Notes: generated from the letters alone by a model not told the origin. Positions 17,528 to 26,204 are shown, counted from the first letter of the stretch. The stretch: 64,000 bases of DNA from Opitutia bacterium (GCA_016187945.1 JACPIT010000006.1:1-64000), one strand, 5' to 3'. Program-made: numbers and translations.

Positions 17528-18037
17528 ATGAACTGCCGCGGCGCCCAACCTCTGCTGCTTGCCGAACGCGACGGCGTGCTGACTCCCGCTCAGCACGCCG
17601 AACTGGCTTCGCACGTCGCCGCGTGCGCGAGTTGCCGGCAGTTCCGCGCGGATCTCGCCGCGGCCATGGATGCGGTGAAAGCGGATGCCGCCGCGGCACC
17701 GCTGCCCGACATCGAAGCCGAATGGCGCGCCGTGCAGGCGAAGCTCGACGGCGCCGCGGCGAACACGGCACCGCGCGCGGCGAAGCGCCGCATCGCGCCG
17801 GTCGTGTGGTTCGGCGCGCCGCTGGCGGCGGCCGCTGCGGTCGCGTTGGCGTTTCTCGTCAACCGCTCGCCGACGCCGAGCGCCGCCGCCTTGAACGGCG
17901 ACACCGAGGTCGCCGCGCACGCCGACTACGTCGAAGTCGCCGACCCGAACGCCACGCCGATCATCTACACCGACAAGGAAAGCGGCTGGCTCGTCGTCTG
18001 GGCGGAGAGCGCGGAGCCCGCGCATGCATCGGGCTGA
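17528..18037 (+). CDS. Putative zf-HC2 anti-sigma factor
   Basis: A 169-aa protein starting MNCRGAQPLLLAERDGVLTP. The N-terminal zinc-binding motif of anti-sigma factors is visible as HVAACASC at about residues 27-34, after the leading Cys at residue 3. Then come an Ala/Pro linker, one transmembrane helix (about 91-110, VWFGAPLAAAAAVALAFLV) and a short periplasmic tail. This is the classic layout of a membrane-bound inhibitor that holds the ECF sigma at the cytoplasmic face, and it closes the sigma operon 14 bp after the preceding gene. A longer open frame upstream overlaps the glycine-zipper gene and is rejected. Confidence 0.8.
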   Translation: MNCRGAQPLLLAERDGVLTPAQHAELASHVAACASCRQFRADLAAAMDAVKADAAAAPLPDIEAEWRAVQAKLDGAAANTAPRAAKRRIAPVVWFGAPLAAAAAVALAFLVNRSPTPSAAALNGDTEVAAHADYVEVADPNATPIIYTDKESGWLVVWAESAEPAHASG

Positions 18038-18056
18038 GGGCCGGGATCGTCGGTGA

Positions 18057-18116
18057 GTAGTGCGGTGCTTTAGCCCGCTCTCTCGATCACCCGCGCGGGC
18101 TGAAGCACCGCGCTAC
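18057..18116. repeat. Inverted repeat (GTAGTGCGGTGCTTTAGCCC)
   Basis: The left arm GTAGTGCGGTGCTTTAGCCC and the right arm ending GGGCTGAAGCACCGCGCTAC are nearly perfect. It lies between convergent genes (anti-sigma and TPR lipoprotein), where it could also terminate both transcripts. Confidence 0.85.
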
Positions 18117-18171
18117 TTTGAGCGGACAGCCGACTCACGGCGGCGGCTACGCGGAGGCCTCCGCTCGACGC

Positions 18172-19002
18172 TCAACCTTGCGCCAGTTTTCGGAGCTGGG
18201 CGTCGCGAAGATTGCCGAACCGCGACACCTGCTTGAGAAAATACGCGCGCTTCACGCCGTCGTCGGTCGTCACGGCCGCCTCGAACATCAAGTCGCACAT
18301 CACGGGATCGTCGCGCCGAATGAAGTAGAGGCGCTCGTTGAGCTGATACTCCAACGCGCGCGCGATCTCTCCCCGCGTGCGGTCTTTCACGCCTTCGAGC
18401 ACGGTGTGCGAGCGGAGCCAGTTCGGATCGGTTTTCAGCTTTTGCTTCGCTTCGAGGATGGCGAGATGCAGCCACTCGGTCCCGACGTGCGACCCGGGAT
18501 TCCGCTCGATGCCCTTTGCGATCCAAAGTTTCGCGCTGTCGAGGTCGCCGATCAGTTCGTAGGCGGTGCCGAGGTTCGACGCCGTGGCGTATTGGCCCGG
18601 GTGCTCGCGTTCGATCGCGAGCAGGACCGGCACTGCGTCGGCAAATCTCCCCGCGAAAAGCAGCGCGGCCGCGTAGTCGATGCGCGCGCCGTAGGAGCGT
18701 TCCGCGGCGGGCGCCGCCTCGAACTCGCGGATGATGGCGTTGAAATCGCTCCGTGTATCGCGCTTCTCCTGGCTCAGCGTTATCGGCTTCGGGCCGCCCA
18801 GAACCCGCAGCAGCGGCACCTCGATCGTCAGCGGCGCCAGGTCGACATCGACGTGCAGCTTGAACAAATCGGCCGGCAACTGACCGGCGTCGCGCGGCGG
18901 CACCATCCGCATCGTCTGGATGCAAGCCGGCGCGGAAAGGGCGGACGCGAGCGCCAAGCCGACGGCGAACGCGCGGGGAGCGGCAGAAGTTTTCGTGCGC
19001 AT
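18172..19002 (-). CDS. TPR-containing lipoprotein
   Basis: A 276-aa protein with a signal peptide and lipobox LSAPAC (acylated Cys about residue 27), so it should be anchored by lipid to the inner or outer membrane. The mature part has tetratricopeptide-type helices (YAAALLFAGRFADAVPVLLA, then ATASNLGTAYELIGDLDSAK and LWIAKGIERNPGSHVG), about residues 108-185. The C-terminal part is helical and without a recognised motif. Function is unknown. Proteins of this layout are often envelope-assembly scaffolds. Confidence 0.8.
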   Translation of the reverse strand: MRTKTSAAPRAFAVGLALASALSAPACIQTMRMVPPRDAGQLPADLFKLHVDVDLAPLTIEVPLLRVLGGPKPITLSQEKRDTRSDFNAIIREFEAAPAAERSYGARIDYAAALLFAGRFADAVPVLLAIEREHPGQYATASNLGTAYELIGDLDSAKLWIAKGIERNPGSHVGTEWLHLAILEAKQKLKTDPNWLRSHTVLEGVKDRTRGEIARALEYQLNERLYFIRRDDPVMCDLMFEAAVTTDDGVKRAYFLKQVSRFGNLRDAQLRKLAQG

Positions 19003-19009
19003 GGCTACA

Positions 19010-19849
19010 CTACGGCAGCCACGGGAATTTATTAGCGTTCGGCTTCCGCTTTTCCTTTTGCGCCGTCATGAACTCCTTCGCCTCCTCGGTCATGTAGTAG
19101 AGCATGGTAGCGTTGCCGGCGAGTTCCTGGACGCCGCTCTGGCCGTCGAGTTCGGCGTTGAAGGCGGACTTCAGGCAGCGGATCGCGAGCGGGCTGCGTT
19201 GGAGAATATCGCGCGCCCACGCCACGCCCTCGGCTTCGAGTTCGGCGACGGGCACGACCTTGTTCACGAGGCCCATCGTGAGCGCTTCCTGGGCGTTGTA
19301 TTGGCGGCAGAGGAACCAGATTTCGCGCGCCTTTTTCTGGCCGACCATGCGGGCGAGGTAGCTGGAGCCGAAACCGCCGTCGAAGCTGCCCATCTTCGGG
19401 CCGACCTGGCCGAAGATGCCGTTGTCGGCCGCGATCGTGAGGTCGCACATCACGTGGAGCACGTGACCGCCGCCGATGGCGTAGCCGGCGACGAGCGCGA
19501 TGACGACCTTCGGCATCGAACGGATGAGCTTCTGGACCTCGAGGATGTTGAGGCGCGGCACGCCCTTGGCGTCGATGTAGCCGCCGTGGCCGCGGACAGA
19601 TTGGTCGCCGCCCGCGCAGAAGGCGTATTTGCCGTCCTTCGCCGGACCGGCGCCGGTCAGGAGCACGACGCCGATCTTCTGGTCCTCGCGGGCGTCGAGC
19701 AGCGCTTCGTGCAGCTCGGACACGGTCTGCGGCCGGAACGCGTTGCGCTTCTCGGGCCGGTTGATCGTGATTTTGGCGATGCCATCGGCCTTTTGGTAGA
19801 TGATGTCCTCGTAGTTCTTGGCGGTTTTCCAGGCGGGAATCATGCGCAT
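19010..19849 (-). CDS. menB: 1,4-dihydroxy-2-naphthoyl-CoA synthase
   Basis: A 279-aa crotonase-fold enzyme that cyclises o-succinylbenzoyl-CoA in menaquinone synthesis. MenB-specific features are [53 protein letters not shown] and the characteristic [20 protein letters not shown]. The C-terminus ends [13 protein letters not shown], as in typical MenB. The start is the first of two Met codons in MRMIPAW. The open frame continues to 19,987 but that extension is not conserved in MenB. It runs divergently from kup. No other men gene is in the window. Presence of MenB suggests the cell uses menaquinone. Confidence 0.93.
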   Translation of the reverse strand: MRMIPAWKTAKNYEDIIYQKADGIAKITINRPEKRNAFRPQTVSELHEALLDAREDQKIGVVLLTGAGPAKDGKYAFCAGGDQSVRGHGGYIDAKGVPRLNILEVQKLIRSMPKVVIALVAGYAIGGGHVLHVMCDLTIAADNGIFGQVGPKMGSFDGGFGSSYLARMVGQKKAREIWFLCRQYNAQEALTMGLVNKVVPVAELEAEGVAWARDILQRSPLAIRCLKSAFNAELDGQSGVQELAGNATMLYYMTEEAKEFMTAQKEKRKPNANKFPWLP

Positions 19850-19986
19850 CACCGTCGGCGAAAATTCCTGACCGGCAACCGTTTTCGCGCGGCGCCCGTT
19901 TTTACCAAAACGCGTCAAGCGGTATTTCCCCCACACCCGGAAACGGCTGGAACGCCCTGCGGCCTTCCCCAACAGTCGTCCCTTCA

Positions 19987-21867
19987 ATGCAAACAGACGC
20001 TAAAGGCCATTCTGCCGCGGCTGGTGCGGGACTGACGCTCGGCGCCCTCGGCGTCGTGTTCGGCGACATCGGCACGAGCCCACTGTATGCGTTGCGCGAG
20101 TGCCTGAACTACCTGCCGCCCGTCGACCGCGTGGAGGGCATCCTGGGCGCGTTGTCGCTGGTGTTTTGGGCCATGGTGCTCGTGGTCGTCGCAAAATACC
20201 TGGTCTTCGTGACGCGCGCCGACAACCGCGGCGAAGGCGGCATCTTCGCCTTGCTGGCGTTGAGCCACGGCCAACGCACGCGATCGAAGATGGGCGTCAT
20301 GACCGTGCTGATCCTGATCGGCGCGGCGCTGCTTTACGGCGACGGCATCATCACGCCCGCGATCTCGGTCATGGGCGCGGTGGAAGGCTTGAACACCTTC
20401 GCGCCCGGTTTCGCGCACTGGGTGCCGATCATTTCGGTCGTGATTCTGGCGGGGTTGTTCGCGGTGCAGTTCAAGGGCACGAAGCGCATCGGCGACGTCT
20501 TCGGGCCCGCCATGCTCGTTTGGTTTCTCGTGTTGGGCGGCCTCGGGCTGTGGCACATCGTGGAAAGTCCGGGCGTGTTCGTTGCGCTCAACCCGATGCG
20601 CGGCTTGCGCCTGCTCATCGACCATCCGGGCGAAGCGGCGGGGCTGCTCGGCGCGGTCGTGCTCGCGATCACGGGAGCGGAGGCGCTCTACGCCGACATG
20701 GGGCACTTCGGCCGGCGCCACATCTCGCAAGCGTGGTATTTCTGCGCATTCCCCGCGCTCGTGCTGAATTATTTCGGCCAGGGCGCGCGCGCCCTCGCCC
20801 ACCCCGACGACACGACGCACACGTTCTTCGCGCTCGTCCCGGATGGCGCTCCACGCGTCGCGCTCACGCTGCTGTCGATCGTCGCCGCCGTGATCGCCAG
20901 CCAGGCGATGATCTCGGGCGTGTTCTCGCTGACACGCCAGGCGATCCAGCTCGGGTATTTCCCGCGCCTGACGATCAACTACACCAATCCCGACCAATCC
21001 GGCCAAATCTACGTGCCGCTCGTGAACGGCCTGCTCGCCGCCGGCTCGATCTACGTCGTGCTCACCTTCGGTTCGAGCGAGAAACTCGCGGCCGCCTACG
21101 GCATCGCCGTCACGGGCACGATGCTCGTGACGACGTTCGCGTTCTACGTCGTGTTGCGCGGCAACTGGAAGTGGCCGATCTGGCAGGCCGGCCTGCTGTG
21201 CGCGTTTTTCCTCGCCGTGGACGTGCCGTTCTTCGCCTCGAATCTCGATAAGTTCACCCATGGCGGCTGGTTCCCGGTGCTCATCGCGGCCGGCGTCATC
21301 GCGATCATGCACACGTGGAAGACGGGCAAGGACGAGATTTTCCGCCGCATCTACGCCAACGGCGTGACCGAGGAGGAACTCCGCTCGATTGCCGAGAGCG
21401 AGCACATCACCCGCGTGCGCGGCGCCGGCGTGTTCATGGCCGGCAATCCCACGGGCACGCCGCTCGTGCTGCTGCACCACCTCAAGGCCAACAAGGTGCT
21501 CCACGAAACCGTCGTGCTCCTCAGCATCGTGACCGAAGAGGTGCCGCAGGTGCCCGATGGCGAACGTCTCACCGTCGCCGAGATTGGCAACGGCGTCTGG
21601 CGCGCCGTCGGCCGCTACGGCTACATGGAATCGCCGGACGTCTCGCGCTTGATGGAACAGGTCAAGGCCTCCGGCGTGCCGATCAAGCTCAACGAGGCCA
21701 CTTATTACTTCAACCGCGAGATGATCATCACCGGCGGCGAGTCGCCGATGTGGCACTGGGAAAAACGCCTCTACTCGCTCCTCAGCCGCAACGCCCGCCA
21801 GGCGCGCGACTACTACCGCCTGCCGCCGATGCAAATCATCGAAGTCGGCATGCCGATCCAGCTCTGA
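19987..21867 (+). CDS. kup: Potassium uptake protein, KUP/HAK/KT family
   Basis: A 626-aa K+/H+ symporter of the inner membrane with the family-defining N-terminal segment [17 protein letters not shown] (about residues 22-38). About twelve transmembrane helices fill the first 430 residues (for example [40 protein letters not shown]). A soluble C-terminal domain of about 190 residues ends [10 protein letters not shown] and [17 protein letters not shown], which matches full-length Kup. No regulatory site was recognised upstream. Confidence 0.95.
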   Translation: MQTDAKGHSAAAGAGLTLGALGVVFGDIGTSPLYALRECLNYLPPVDRVEGILGALSLVFWAMVLVVVAKYLVFVTRADNRGEGGIFALLALSHGQRTRSKMGVMTVLILIGAALLYGDGIITPAISVMGAVEGLNTFAPGFAHWVPIISVVILAGLFAVQFKGTKRIGDVFGPAMLVWFLVLGGLGLWHIVESPGVFVALNPMRGLRLLIDHPGEAAGLLGAVVLAITGAEALYADMGHFGRRHISQAWYFCAFPALVLNYFGQGARALAHPDDTTHTFFALVPDGAPRVALTLLSIVAAVIASQAMISGVFSLTRQAIQLGYFPRLTINYTNPDQSGQIYVPLVNGLLAAGSIYVVLTFGSSEKLAAAYGIAVTGTMLVTTFAFYVVLRGNWKWPIWQAGLLCAFFLAVDVPFFASNLDKFTHGGWFPVLIAAGVIAIMHTWKTGKDEIFRRIYANGVTEEELRSIAESEHITRVRGAGVFMAGNPTGTPLVLLHHLKANKVLHETVVLLSIVTEEVPQVPDGERLTVAEIGNGVWRAVGRYGYMESPDVSRLMEQVKASGVPIKLNEATYYFNREMIITGGESPMWHWEKRLYSLLSRNARQARDYYRLPPMQIIEVGMPIQL

Positions 21868-21884
21868 GCCGGCTCAGGCAGTTG

Positions 21885-22014
21885 CCCGCGAATGGCGCGA
21901 ATTCGCACGAACAAAAATCGCTGATCTCCGGGTCGACCGATCGGTGTCGCCGATCCGGCTAAGAAAAGGGATTTTTTTCGCTCTGCATTCGCGACGATTC
22001 GCGCCATTCGCGGG
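21885..22014. repeat. Long inverted repeat (CCCGCGAATGGCGCGAATTC)
   Basis: The left arm CCCGCGAATGGCGCGAATTC and the right arm ATTCGCGCCATTCGCGGG flank about 90 bp that include GGGATTTTTTTCGC. The spacing is longer than in the other elements. A single copy was seen here. Confidence 0.8.
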
Positions 22015-22055
22015 AGGTCTTCTGAAGGAGTTCGGCTGCCGAGCGCGGCGCAGGT

Positions 22056-22131
22056 GGTAGGGCAAGTCGTCCCGACGAGCCGTTGACCTCCGCACGCGAA
22101 GCGCCAGCTCGTCCGGACGACTCGCCCTACC
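22056..22131. repeat. Long inverted repeat, family D copy 2
   Basis: GGTAGGGCAAGTCGTCCCGA against TCGTCCGGACGACTCGCCCT then ACC. The outer arms match the element at 3,421-3,485 closely, while the spacer differs. Confidence 0.85.
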
Positions 22132-22172
22132 CGACACAGCCCGCAGCGATCACCCCGAAAGGCCTCGCGCGC

Positions 22173-23675
22173 TCACAGCACCATGAACGACGCCGCCACG
22201 ATCAACGTCGGCACGAGCGCGCCGAGGAACAACCCGAGCGGTGACACGCCGTCGGGAAAATAGCGCTGGAGAATCGACTGGCCGGCGGGATTCGGGGCGT
22301 TCGCGATCACGGTCAAACCGCCGCCCGTCACCGCACCGGAGACGACCGCGAACTTCAGCTCCTCGGTGAAGCCCGGCACGAGCGTCGCGAGATACGTGAT
22401 GAGCGCGTTGTCGTTGAACGCGGTCAGGATCGTCGCGCCGATGAACAGCGGCAACTCGCCGAGGCTGCCGAGCACCGGCTGAATCCACCACGCCTGCAAC
22501 CCGCCATGCGCGACCAACCCCGCGAGGAAAAAGCCGACCAGCAGCGGCCCGCGCAGGTCGAGCTTGCTCTGGTGGTGTGCCGTCGCTTGCGCGAACGCGA
22601 GGTAGAACAGGAAACCGCCGATGAACAGCGCCGGGTGATGCGCCATCCAGACGGTGAAGCCGACGAAAACCAAGTGCACCGCCGTCACCCACGCCGGCAC
22701 CGGCTCGCCGTCCGTCGCGTCGCTCGCCGTCGGCGTTTTCAGCGCCAGCAGTTCGCGCCGGAAAAACAGGAAGTAGGCGAGGTTCGAGATCACGATGCCC
22801 GCGATGGCGTGCCAGCCGAAGTGCGTGAACATATACCGCATGTCCCAGCCCCACGCCGCCGCCACCATCAGCACCGGCGGCGCCGCGAAATGCGTCAGGG
22901 TGCCGCCGATCGAGACGTTCACGAACAGCAAACCGATGGTCGCGTATTTGAGCCGGTTGCTCGGATTGAGCGCGTAGAACTGTTTCCCGAGCAACAGTGC
23001 CGCAATCGTCATCGCCGCCGGCTCCGTGATGAACGACCCGAGCAGCGGCGCGATCGTGAGAATCGAAAACCACCACGCCACCGGCCGGCCGCCGCCGAGC
23101 GAAGCGACCACGCGCAGCGTATTTTCCGCCAGACGCAGCACCGGTCGCGTCGACGCGAGCGTCATGATGATGACGACGAAGAGCGCCTCGGTGTAGTTCA
23201 CCGTCGCGCTCAAATAGTGGACACCCGTGTCGAGCCCTTTGAACCACGCGATCGCGCCGAACAGCACGACGACCCAAAAACCGAAGATCGCCTCCACCTC
23301 GCCGAGGAAATGCAGGATCTGTCCCCAGAAGCTCACCTCCTCCGGCATGCCGTCGTCGTCGCGATCGACGCGTGCGTATTTCCGCTCCAGCCGCGCGGCG
23401 TGGCGCTCCTCGATGACGTGAGCCCAATGCCGAATTTTCACGCTCGCGAACGTGTGCAGCACGGCGAGCACGAAGATCACCGTCGCCACGACGTTGAACG
23501 GCTCCGCCGCCGCCCGCGTCCGCACGACCTCCCACGCGCTCGCGCCGGGCATCGACGAATAGCTCTCGAGCGCTCGCGGGAACGCCACCGCCGGCGCGGC
23601 GGTCGAAGCAAAACCGGCGACCGTGGCAGCCAGCGCCGCCACCCAAATGCTGAAACGAAGGAAACGAGACATCAC
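22173..23675 (-). CDS. Predicted Na+/H+ antiporter (NhaD/ion-transporter superfamily)
   Basis: A 500-aa integral membrane protein with an N-terminal signal-like helix (FLRFSIWVAALAATVAGF) and about ten further hydrophobic helices. A charged cytoplasmic loop lies near residues 110-150 (HVIEERHAARLERKYARVDR). Motifs such as LGSFITEPAAMTIAALLLGK, LLFVNVSIGGTLTHFAAPPV and ILTAFNDNALITYLATL have the paired discontinuous-helix pattern of the ion transporter superfamily. From memory the family is annotated as putative Na+/H+ antiporter in Verrucomicrobia and Chlamydiae. Ion specificity is inference. The start codon overlaps the upstream HAD phosphatase stop by ATGA. Confidence 0.78.
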   Translation of the reverse strand: MMSRFLRFSIWVAALAATVAGFASTAAPAVAFPRALESYSSMPGASAWEVVRTRAAAEPFNVVATVIFVLAVLHTFASVKIRHWAHVIEERHAARLERKYARVDRDDDGMPEEVSFWGQILHFLGEVEAIFGFWVVVLFGAIAWFKGLDTGVHYLSATVNYTEALFVVIIMTLASTRPVLRLAENTLRVVASLGGGRPVAWWFSILTIAPLLGSFITEPAAMTIAALLLGKQFYALNPSNRLKYATIGLLFVNVSIGGTLTHFAAPPVLMVAAAWGWDMRYMFTHFGWHAIAGIVISNLAYFLFFRRELLALKTPTASDATDGEPVPAWVTAVHLVFVGFTVWMAHHPALFIGGFLFYLAFAQATAHHQSKLDLRGPLLVGFFLAGLVAHGGLQAWWIQPVLGSLGELPLFIGATILTAFNDNALITYLATLVPGFTEELKFAVVSGAVTGGGLTVIANAPNPAGQSILQRYFPDGVSPLGLFLGALVPTLIVAASFMVL

Positions 23676-24334
23676 GTGAGTAAAGCAGGAAGCTCGCCGA
23701 GGCTGCGTATGAAACGATGCGCCCCGGTCTTTACGGCGGCGCGCTCCGCATAGCGCCCAAACCCCACAAAAAGGTCAACTTCGTCCCGCACTTCCAGATC
23801 GCTCGCCCCATCCCCGACCGCGACGATGCGCGCGGGCCGCAGCTCGGCGCGCAACGCGCGCACGATCTCGGGCTTTCCGCCACGCCGCGAGGCCGGCGCG
23901 CCCGCCTCGTAGCCCGCGTAGTCGCCGTGGGCGTCGAACTTCAGCGGCACCGCCTCGATGCGCTCGATGCCGAGAAACGCCGCGAGCGGCTCGATCGCCT
24001 GCGTGTAGCCGCCGCTGACGATCACCGGCGTCCAACCCGCGGCTTTCAGCGCCGCGATCGTCGCCGCCGCAGTCGGCTCGACATCGCGAATGTAGAGCTG
24101 CCCAACGCCAGCCGCCTCTGCACGCGTGGGCCGGATGAGTTCGAGACGTTTCGCAAAAATGTCGTCCAGCGCGATCTTCCCGTCCATCGCGTCGCGGGTC
24201 ATCTGTTCGATCGCGCGGAAGCACTCCGGGCCGCGCCGCCGCGCCATCTCGTCGATGCCCTCGATGGCGCTGAGAGTCGAATCGCAGTCGAAGCAGATGA
24301 GTTTGGGAGGAGCCACGAAATACACGAAAAACAC
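23672..24334 (-). CDS. HAD-family phosphatase, SerB-like
   Basis: A protein of up to 220 aa with the four HAD motifs: LICFDCDSTLSAIEG (nucleophile Asp and second Asp), VIVSGGYTQAIEPLAAFLGI (Ser motif II), a conserved Lys near RRGGKPEIV, and VAVGDGASDLEV (motif IV). The order and the CDSTLSAIEG motif resemble phosphoserine phosphatase. The frame opens at an ATG (24,334) inside a palindromic repeat: the first seven residues, MFFVYFV, are read from that repeat, so the real start may be one of two in-frame GTG codons (residues 4 and 7). It is translationally coupled to the antiporter gene, an unusual pairing. Confidence 0.8.
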   Translation of the reverse strand: MFFVYFVAPPKLICFDCDSTLSAIEGIDEMARRRGPECFRAIEQMTRDAMDGKIALDDIFAKRLELIRPTRAEAAGVGQLYIRDVEPTAAATIAALKAAGWTPVIVSGGYTQAIEPLAAFLGIERIEAVPLKFDAHGDYAGYEAGAPASRRGGKPEIVRALRAELRPARIVAVGDGASDLEVRDEVDLFVGFGRYAERAAVKTGAHRFIRSLGELPALLT

Positions 24335-24383
24335 GAAACCCCGGCACGCCTACCCTTTTTCGTGTCTTTTGCGAGTTTCGTGC
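24314..24383. repeat. Inverted repeat of the CACGAAA type
   Basis: Left arm CCACGAAATACACGAAAAAC then ACGAAA, and right arm ending TTTTGCGAGTTTCGTGC. It lies between the ribosomal protein operon and the HAD gene and overlaps the first codons of the longest HAD frame. Confidence 0.75.
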
Positions 24384-24391
24384 AGAGCCAT

Positions 24392-24421
24392 AAAAAAAAG
24401 CCCTCCGTCTCCGGAGGGCTT
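24392..24421 (-). terminator. Rho-independent terminator of the L36-L31 operon
   Basis: On the minus strand a hairpin with 10-bp arms (AAGCCCTCCG and CGGAGGGCTT, 4-base loop) is followed by a run of eight T, 25 bp after the L31 stop. Confidence 0.93.
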
Positions 24422-24445
24422 CGGGAAAGTCGCTTCGCGCGCGCG

Positions 24446-24700
24446 TTATTTCTTCGCGGCGCCGCGCTTGAACTTCGAGGTGAACTTCTCGACGCGGCCG
24501 GCGGTGTCGACGAGGCGCTTCTCGCCGGTGTAGGCGGGATGCGAGTCCATCGTGACGTCGCGGACGATCACGAAGTAGTCCTTGCCGTCGATGTTCTCGG
24601 TGCGGGCGGACTTCATCGTGGACTTGGTGAGGAAACGCTTGCCCGTGCCGATATCGAGGAAGCAAACGTTGTTCAAAGCGGGATGACCTTGGGCTTTCAT
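24446..24700 (-). CDS. rpmE: 50S ribosomal protein L31, type B (cysteine-poor form)
   Basis: An 84-aa ribosomal protein of the large subunit, recognised as type B L31 from HPALNNVCFLDIGTGKRFLT, then STMKSARTENIDGKDYFVI and SHPAYTGEKRLVDTAGRVEK. It lacks the paired CxxC zinc-binding cysteines of type A L31 and keeps only one Cys (residue 13). It follows the L36 gene by 19 bp with a strong terminator behind it, so the two form a small operon. In other bacteria such zinc-independent L31/L36 paralogues are induced by zinc shortage through Zur. Whether this operon is the only copy in the genome cannot be seen. Confidence 0.93.
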   Translation of the reverse strand: MKAQGHPALNNVCFLDIGTGKRFLTKSTMKSARTENIDGKDYFVIVRDVTMDSHPAYTGEKRLVDTAGRVEKFTSKFKRGAAKK

Positions 24701-24719
24701 GGCAGGAAAATCGGGTTAA

Positions 24720-24845
24720 TCAGCCCTGGCGCGCCTTGTAGCGCGGGTCGGTCTTGTTGATGACGTAGATGCGGCCCTTGCGGCGCACGACTTGGCAGTC
24801 AGGGTGACGCGTCTTCGCGGATTTGATGGAGGAAACGACTTTCAT
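24720..24845 (-). CDS. rpmJ: 50S ribosomal protein L36 (cysteine-poor form)
   Basis: A 41-aa protein beginning [20 protein letters not shown] and ending [12 protein letters not shown], with the L36 core [10 protein letters not shown]. Type A L36 uses three cysteines and a histidine to bind zinc. Here only one Cys is left (in HPDC), so this is the zinc-free form. It is the first gene of the L36-L31 operon. Confidence 0.93.
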   Translation of the reverse strand: MKVVSSIKSAKTRHPDCQVVRRKGRIYVINKTDPRYKARQG

Positions 24846-24856
24846 AAAAGCGATAG

Positions 24857-24885
24857 AAGAAGAGTGTCGCACAAGGGGGTGTCAA
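24857..24885 (-). promoter_or_regulatory. Possible promoter of the L36-L31 operon
   Basis: A consensus TTGACA -35 box lies on the minus strand at 24,880-24,885, about 35 bp before the L36 start. No good -10 box is found at 17 bp (CTTCTT), so only the -35 is convincing. Confidence 0.3.
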
Positions 24886-24968
24886 AGGAAATCTCCACGC
24901 GGCCTCATCTCGCCAAACCCGGGCCCGACCGCCTCCCGTGCCCATGTCGAAACCCCTCCCGCGGATCG

Positions 24969-24998
24969 ATTTTCGCGCCCGCCCGGGTGGGCGAAAAT
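24969..24998. repeat. Short inverted repeat (ATTTTCGC.. ..GCGAAAAT)
   Basis: The outer 8-bp arms ATTTTCGC and GCGAAAAT are perfect, with an inner GC-rich CCCGCCC and GGGTGGG part that pairs with one mismatch or bulge. It lies in the 293-bp gap between the ribosomal protein operon and the response regulator gene, where no gene is seen. It could be an operator or a terminator. Confidence 0.5.
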
Positions 24999-25138
24999 TT
25001 TCCAAACGGCCAAGTAGGTCTTGGCACGCCTCCCGGCATTCGTAGTCTCCCGCACCCCACGACGACACTCCCGGTTTTGCGCATCCACGGCCCGCGCAGC
25101 TCCGCAGTGTCACCCTACCCCACGCCCCGGGCATCGGC

Positions 25139-25789
25139 ATGCGCATCGTTATCGCTGAAGACGAGGAGATGTTTCGCGACGTCATGCGCTACGTGTGCAT
25201 CACCGAGTTCGGCCATCACGTCGCGGGCCTCGCCGCGGATGGCGAGGCCGCCACGGCGCTGACGATCGCCGAGAAACCGGATGTCCTCCTGCTCGACCTC
25301 GAGATGCCGAAACACGACGGCTTCGATGTCATCCGCGCCGTCCGCCCGTCGTGCCCGCTGACGAGCATCATCGCCGTCAGCTCGTATCGCGGCAGCTACA
25401 CGCTTTTCCGCGTCGAGCGTGCCGGTTTCGACGGCTACATCGACAAGGGCTCGAACAGCATCTCCGCCATCCGCTACGCCCTCGCTGCGGCGGCGCAAGG
25501 ACAACGCTATTTCTCTCCCACGTTCGTCGCCGCCCGCGACGCCCGCCGCCGCGATCCCCGCTCGTTCGACAAGGTTCTGAGCGACCGCGAGCTCGAGGTT
25601 CTCACCCTCATTGGACTCGCCATGAACGACGAGGAAATCGGCCACCAACTCGACATCTGCGCCCGCACCGCCGAAACGTTCCGGCATCGCATCCTCAAGA
25701 AACTGGGCGTGGCCGGCACCCCCAAGTTGATCCGCTTCGCGATCGAACTCGGGTTCGCGCAGATCCCCGCCCGCTTGCCGCAAGCCTGA
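25139..25789 (+). CDS. NarL/FixJ-type response regulator next to the injection system
   Basis: A 216-aa two-component regulator. Its receiver domain (about residues 1-120) has the acidic pocket EDEE near residue 7-10, the phosphoacceptor Asp in LLLDLEMP (about D53), SS at about 81-82, and the conserved Lys in YIDKG (about K103). A LuxR-type HTH domain follows (about 145-205: LSDRELEVLTLIGLAMNDEE and IGHQLDICARTAETFRHRIL). No histidine kinase gene is in the window, so it is an orphan. It is 112 bp upstream of the PAAR gene in the same direction, with a perfect-armed palindrome between, so it is the best candidate regulator of the eCIS operon. Confidence 0.9.
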   Translation: MRIVIAEDEEMFRDVMRYVCITEFGHHVAGLAADGEAATALTIAEKPDVLLLDLEMPKHDGFDVIRAVRPSCPLTSIIAVSSYRGSYTLFRVERAGFDGYIDKGSNSISAIRYALAAAAQGQRYFSPTFVAARDARRRDPRSFDKVLSDRELEVLTLIGLAMNDEEIGHQLDICARTAETFRHRILKKLGVAGTPKLIRFAIELGFAQIPARLPQA

Positions 25790-25855
25790 TCGCGCTCCTC
25801 GCTCCGACGCGTCGCCTGCCGGCGTCGAATGCGGGCGATAAGGAAAAAGCCGTAT

Positions 25856-25875
25856 TTGCCGGCCTTGGCCGGCAA
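25856..25875. promoter_or_regulatory. 20-bp palindrome upstream of the eCIS plus-strand operon
   Basis: TTGCCGGCC-TT-GGCCGGCAA has two perfect 9-bp arms. It sits 26 bp before the PAAR start and 67 bp after the response regulator stop. It could be an operator for that regulator or a leader hairpin. No T-run follows, so it is not a simple terminator. Confidence 0.5.
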
Positions 25876-25901
25876 CGCTTCCCGTCTGAGGCTGATCGCC
25901 G

Positions 25902-26204
25902 ATGCCTCCCGCTGCGCGATTGACCGATTTCCACGAATGCCCGATGTGCACGCCCGGCGTCCCGCCGATCCCGCATGTCGGCGGGCCAATTTTGGGCCCC
26001 AGCGTGCCGAACGTCCTGATCTGCGGCCTGCCCGCGTCCGTGATCGGCGACATGGCGCTCTGCGTCGCCCCCGAGCCCGATAGCGTGGTCGCCGGCTCGG
26101 CGACGGTGATGATCGGCGGACGTCCCGCCGCTCGCCTCGGCGACGCCACGGCCCACGGCGGCACGATCGTTCTGGGCGCACCGACGGTGATGATCGGCGG
26201 ATGA
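25902..26204 (+). CDS. PAAR-domain spike tip protein (Afp10-like)
   Basis: A 100-aa PAAR protein that forms the sharp conical tip on the spike of contractile injection systems and helps pierce the target membrane. The pattern of short PAAR beta repeats is visible: MPPAARLTD, CTPGVPPIPHVGGPILGPS, VLICGLPASVIGDMALC, ATVMIGGRPAARLGDATAHG and the terminal PTVMIGG. Histidine and cysteines at H11, C13 and C16, C49 and H86 may bind the stabilising metal. It begins the plus-strand eCIS operon, and its stop overlaps the next start by ATGA. Confidence 0.92.
   Translation: MPPAARLTDFHECPMCTPGVPPIPHVGGPILGPSVPNVLICGLPASVIGDMALCVAPEPDSVVAGSATVMIGGRPAARLGDATAHGGTIVLGAPTVMIGG

Larger units (their letters stand above)
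21868..22172. other. Convergent intergenic region holding two palindromic elements
   Basis: The roughly 305-bp gap between the convergent kup and antiporter genes contains no credible gene. Almost all of it is made of two separate inverted repeats (21,885-22,014 and 22,056-22,131). A short CTGAGCCGGCTCAG palindrome overlaps the kup stop. Confidence 0.8.
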
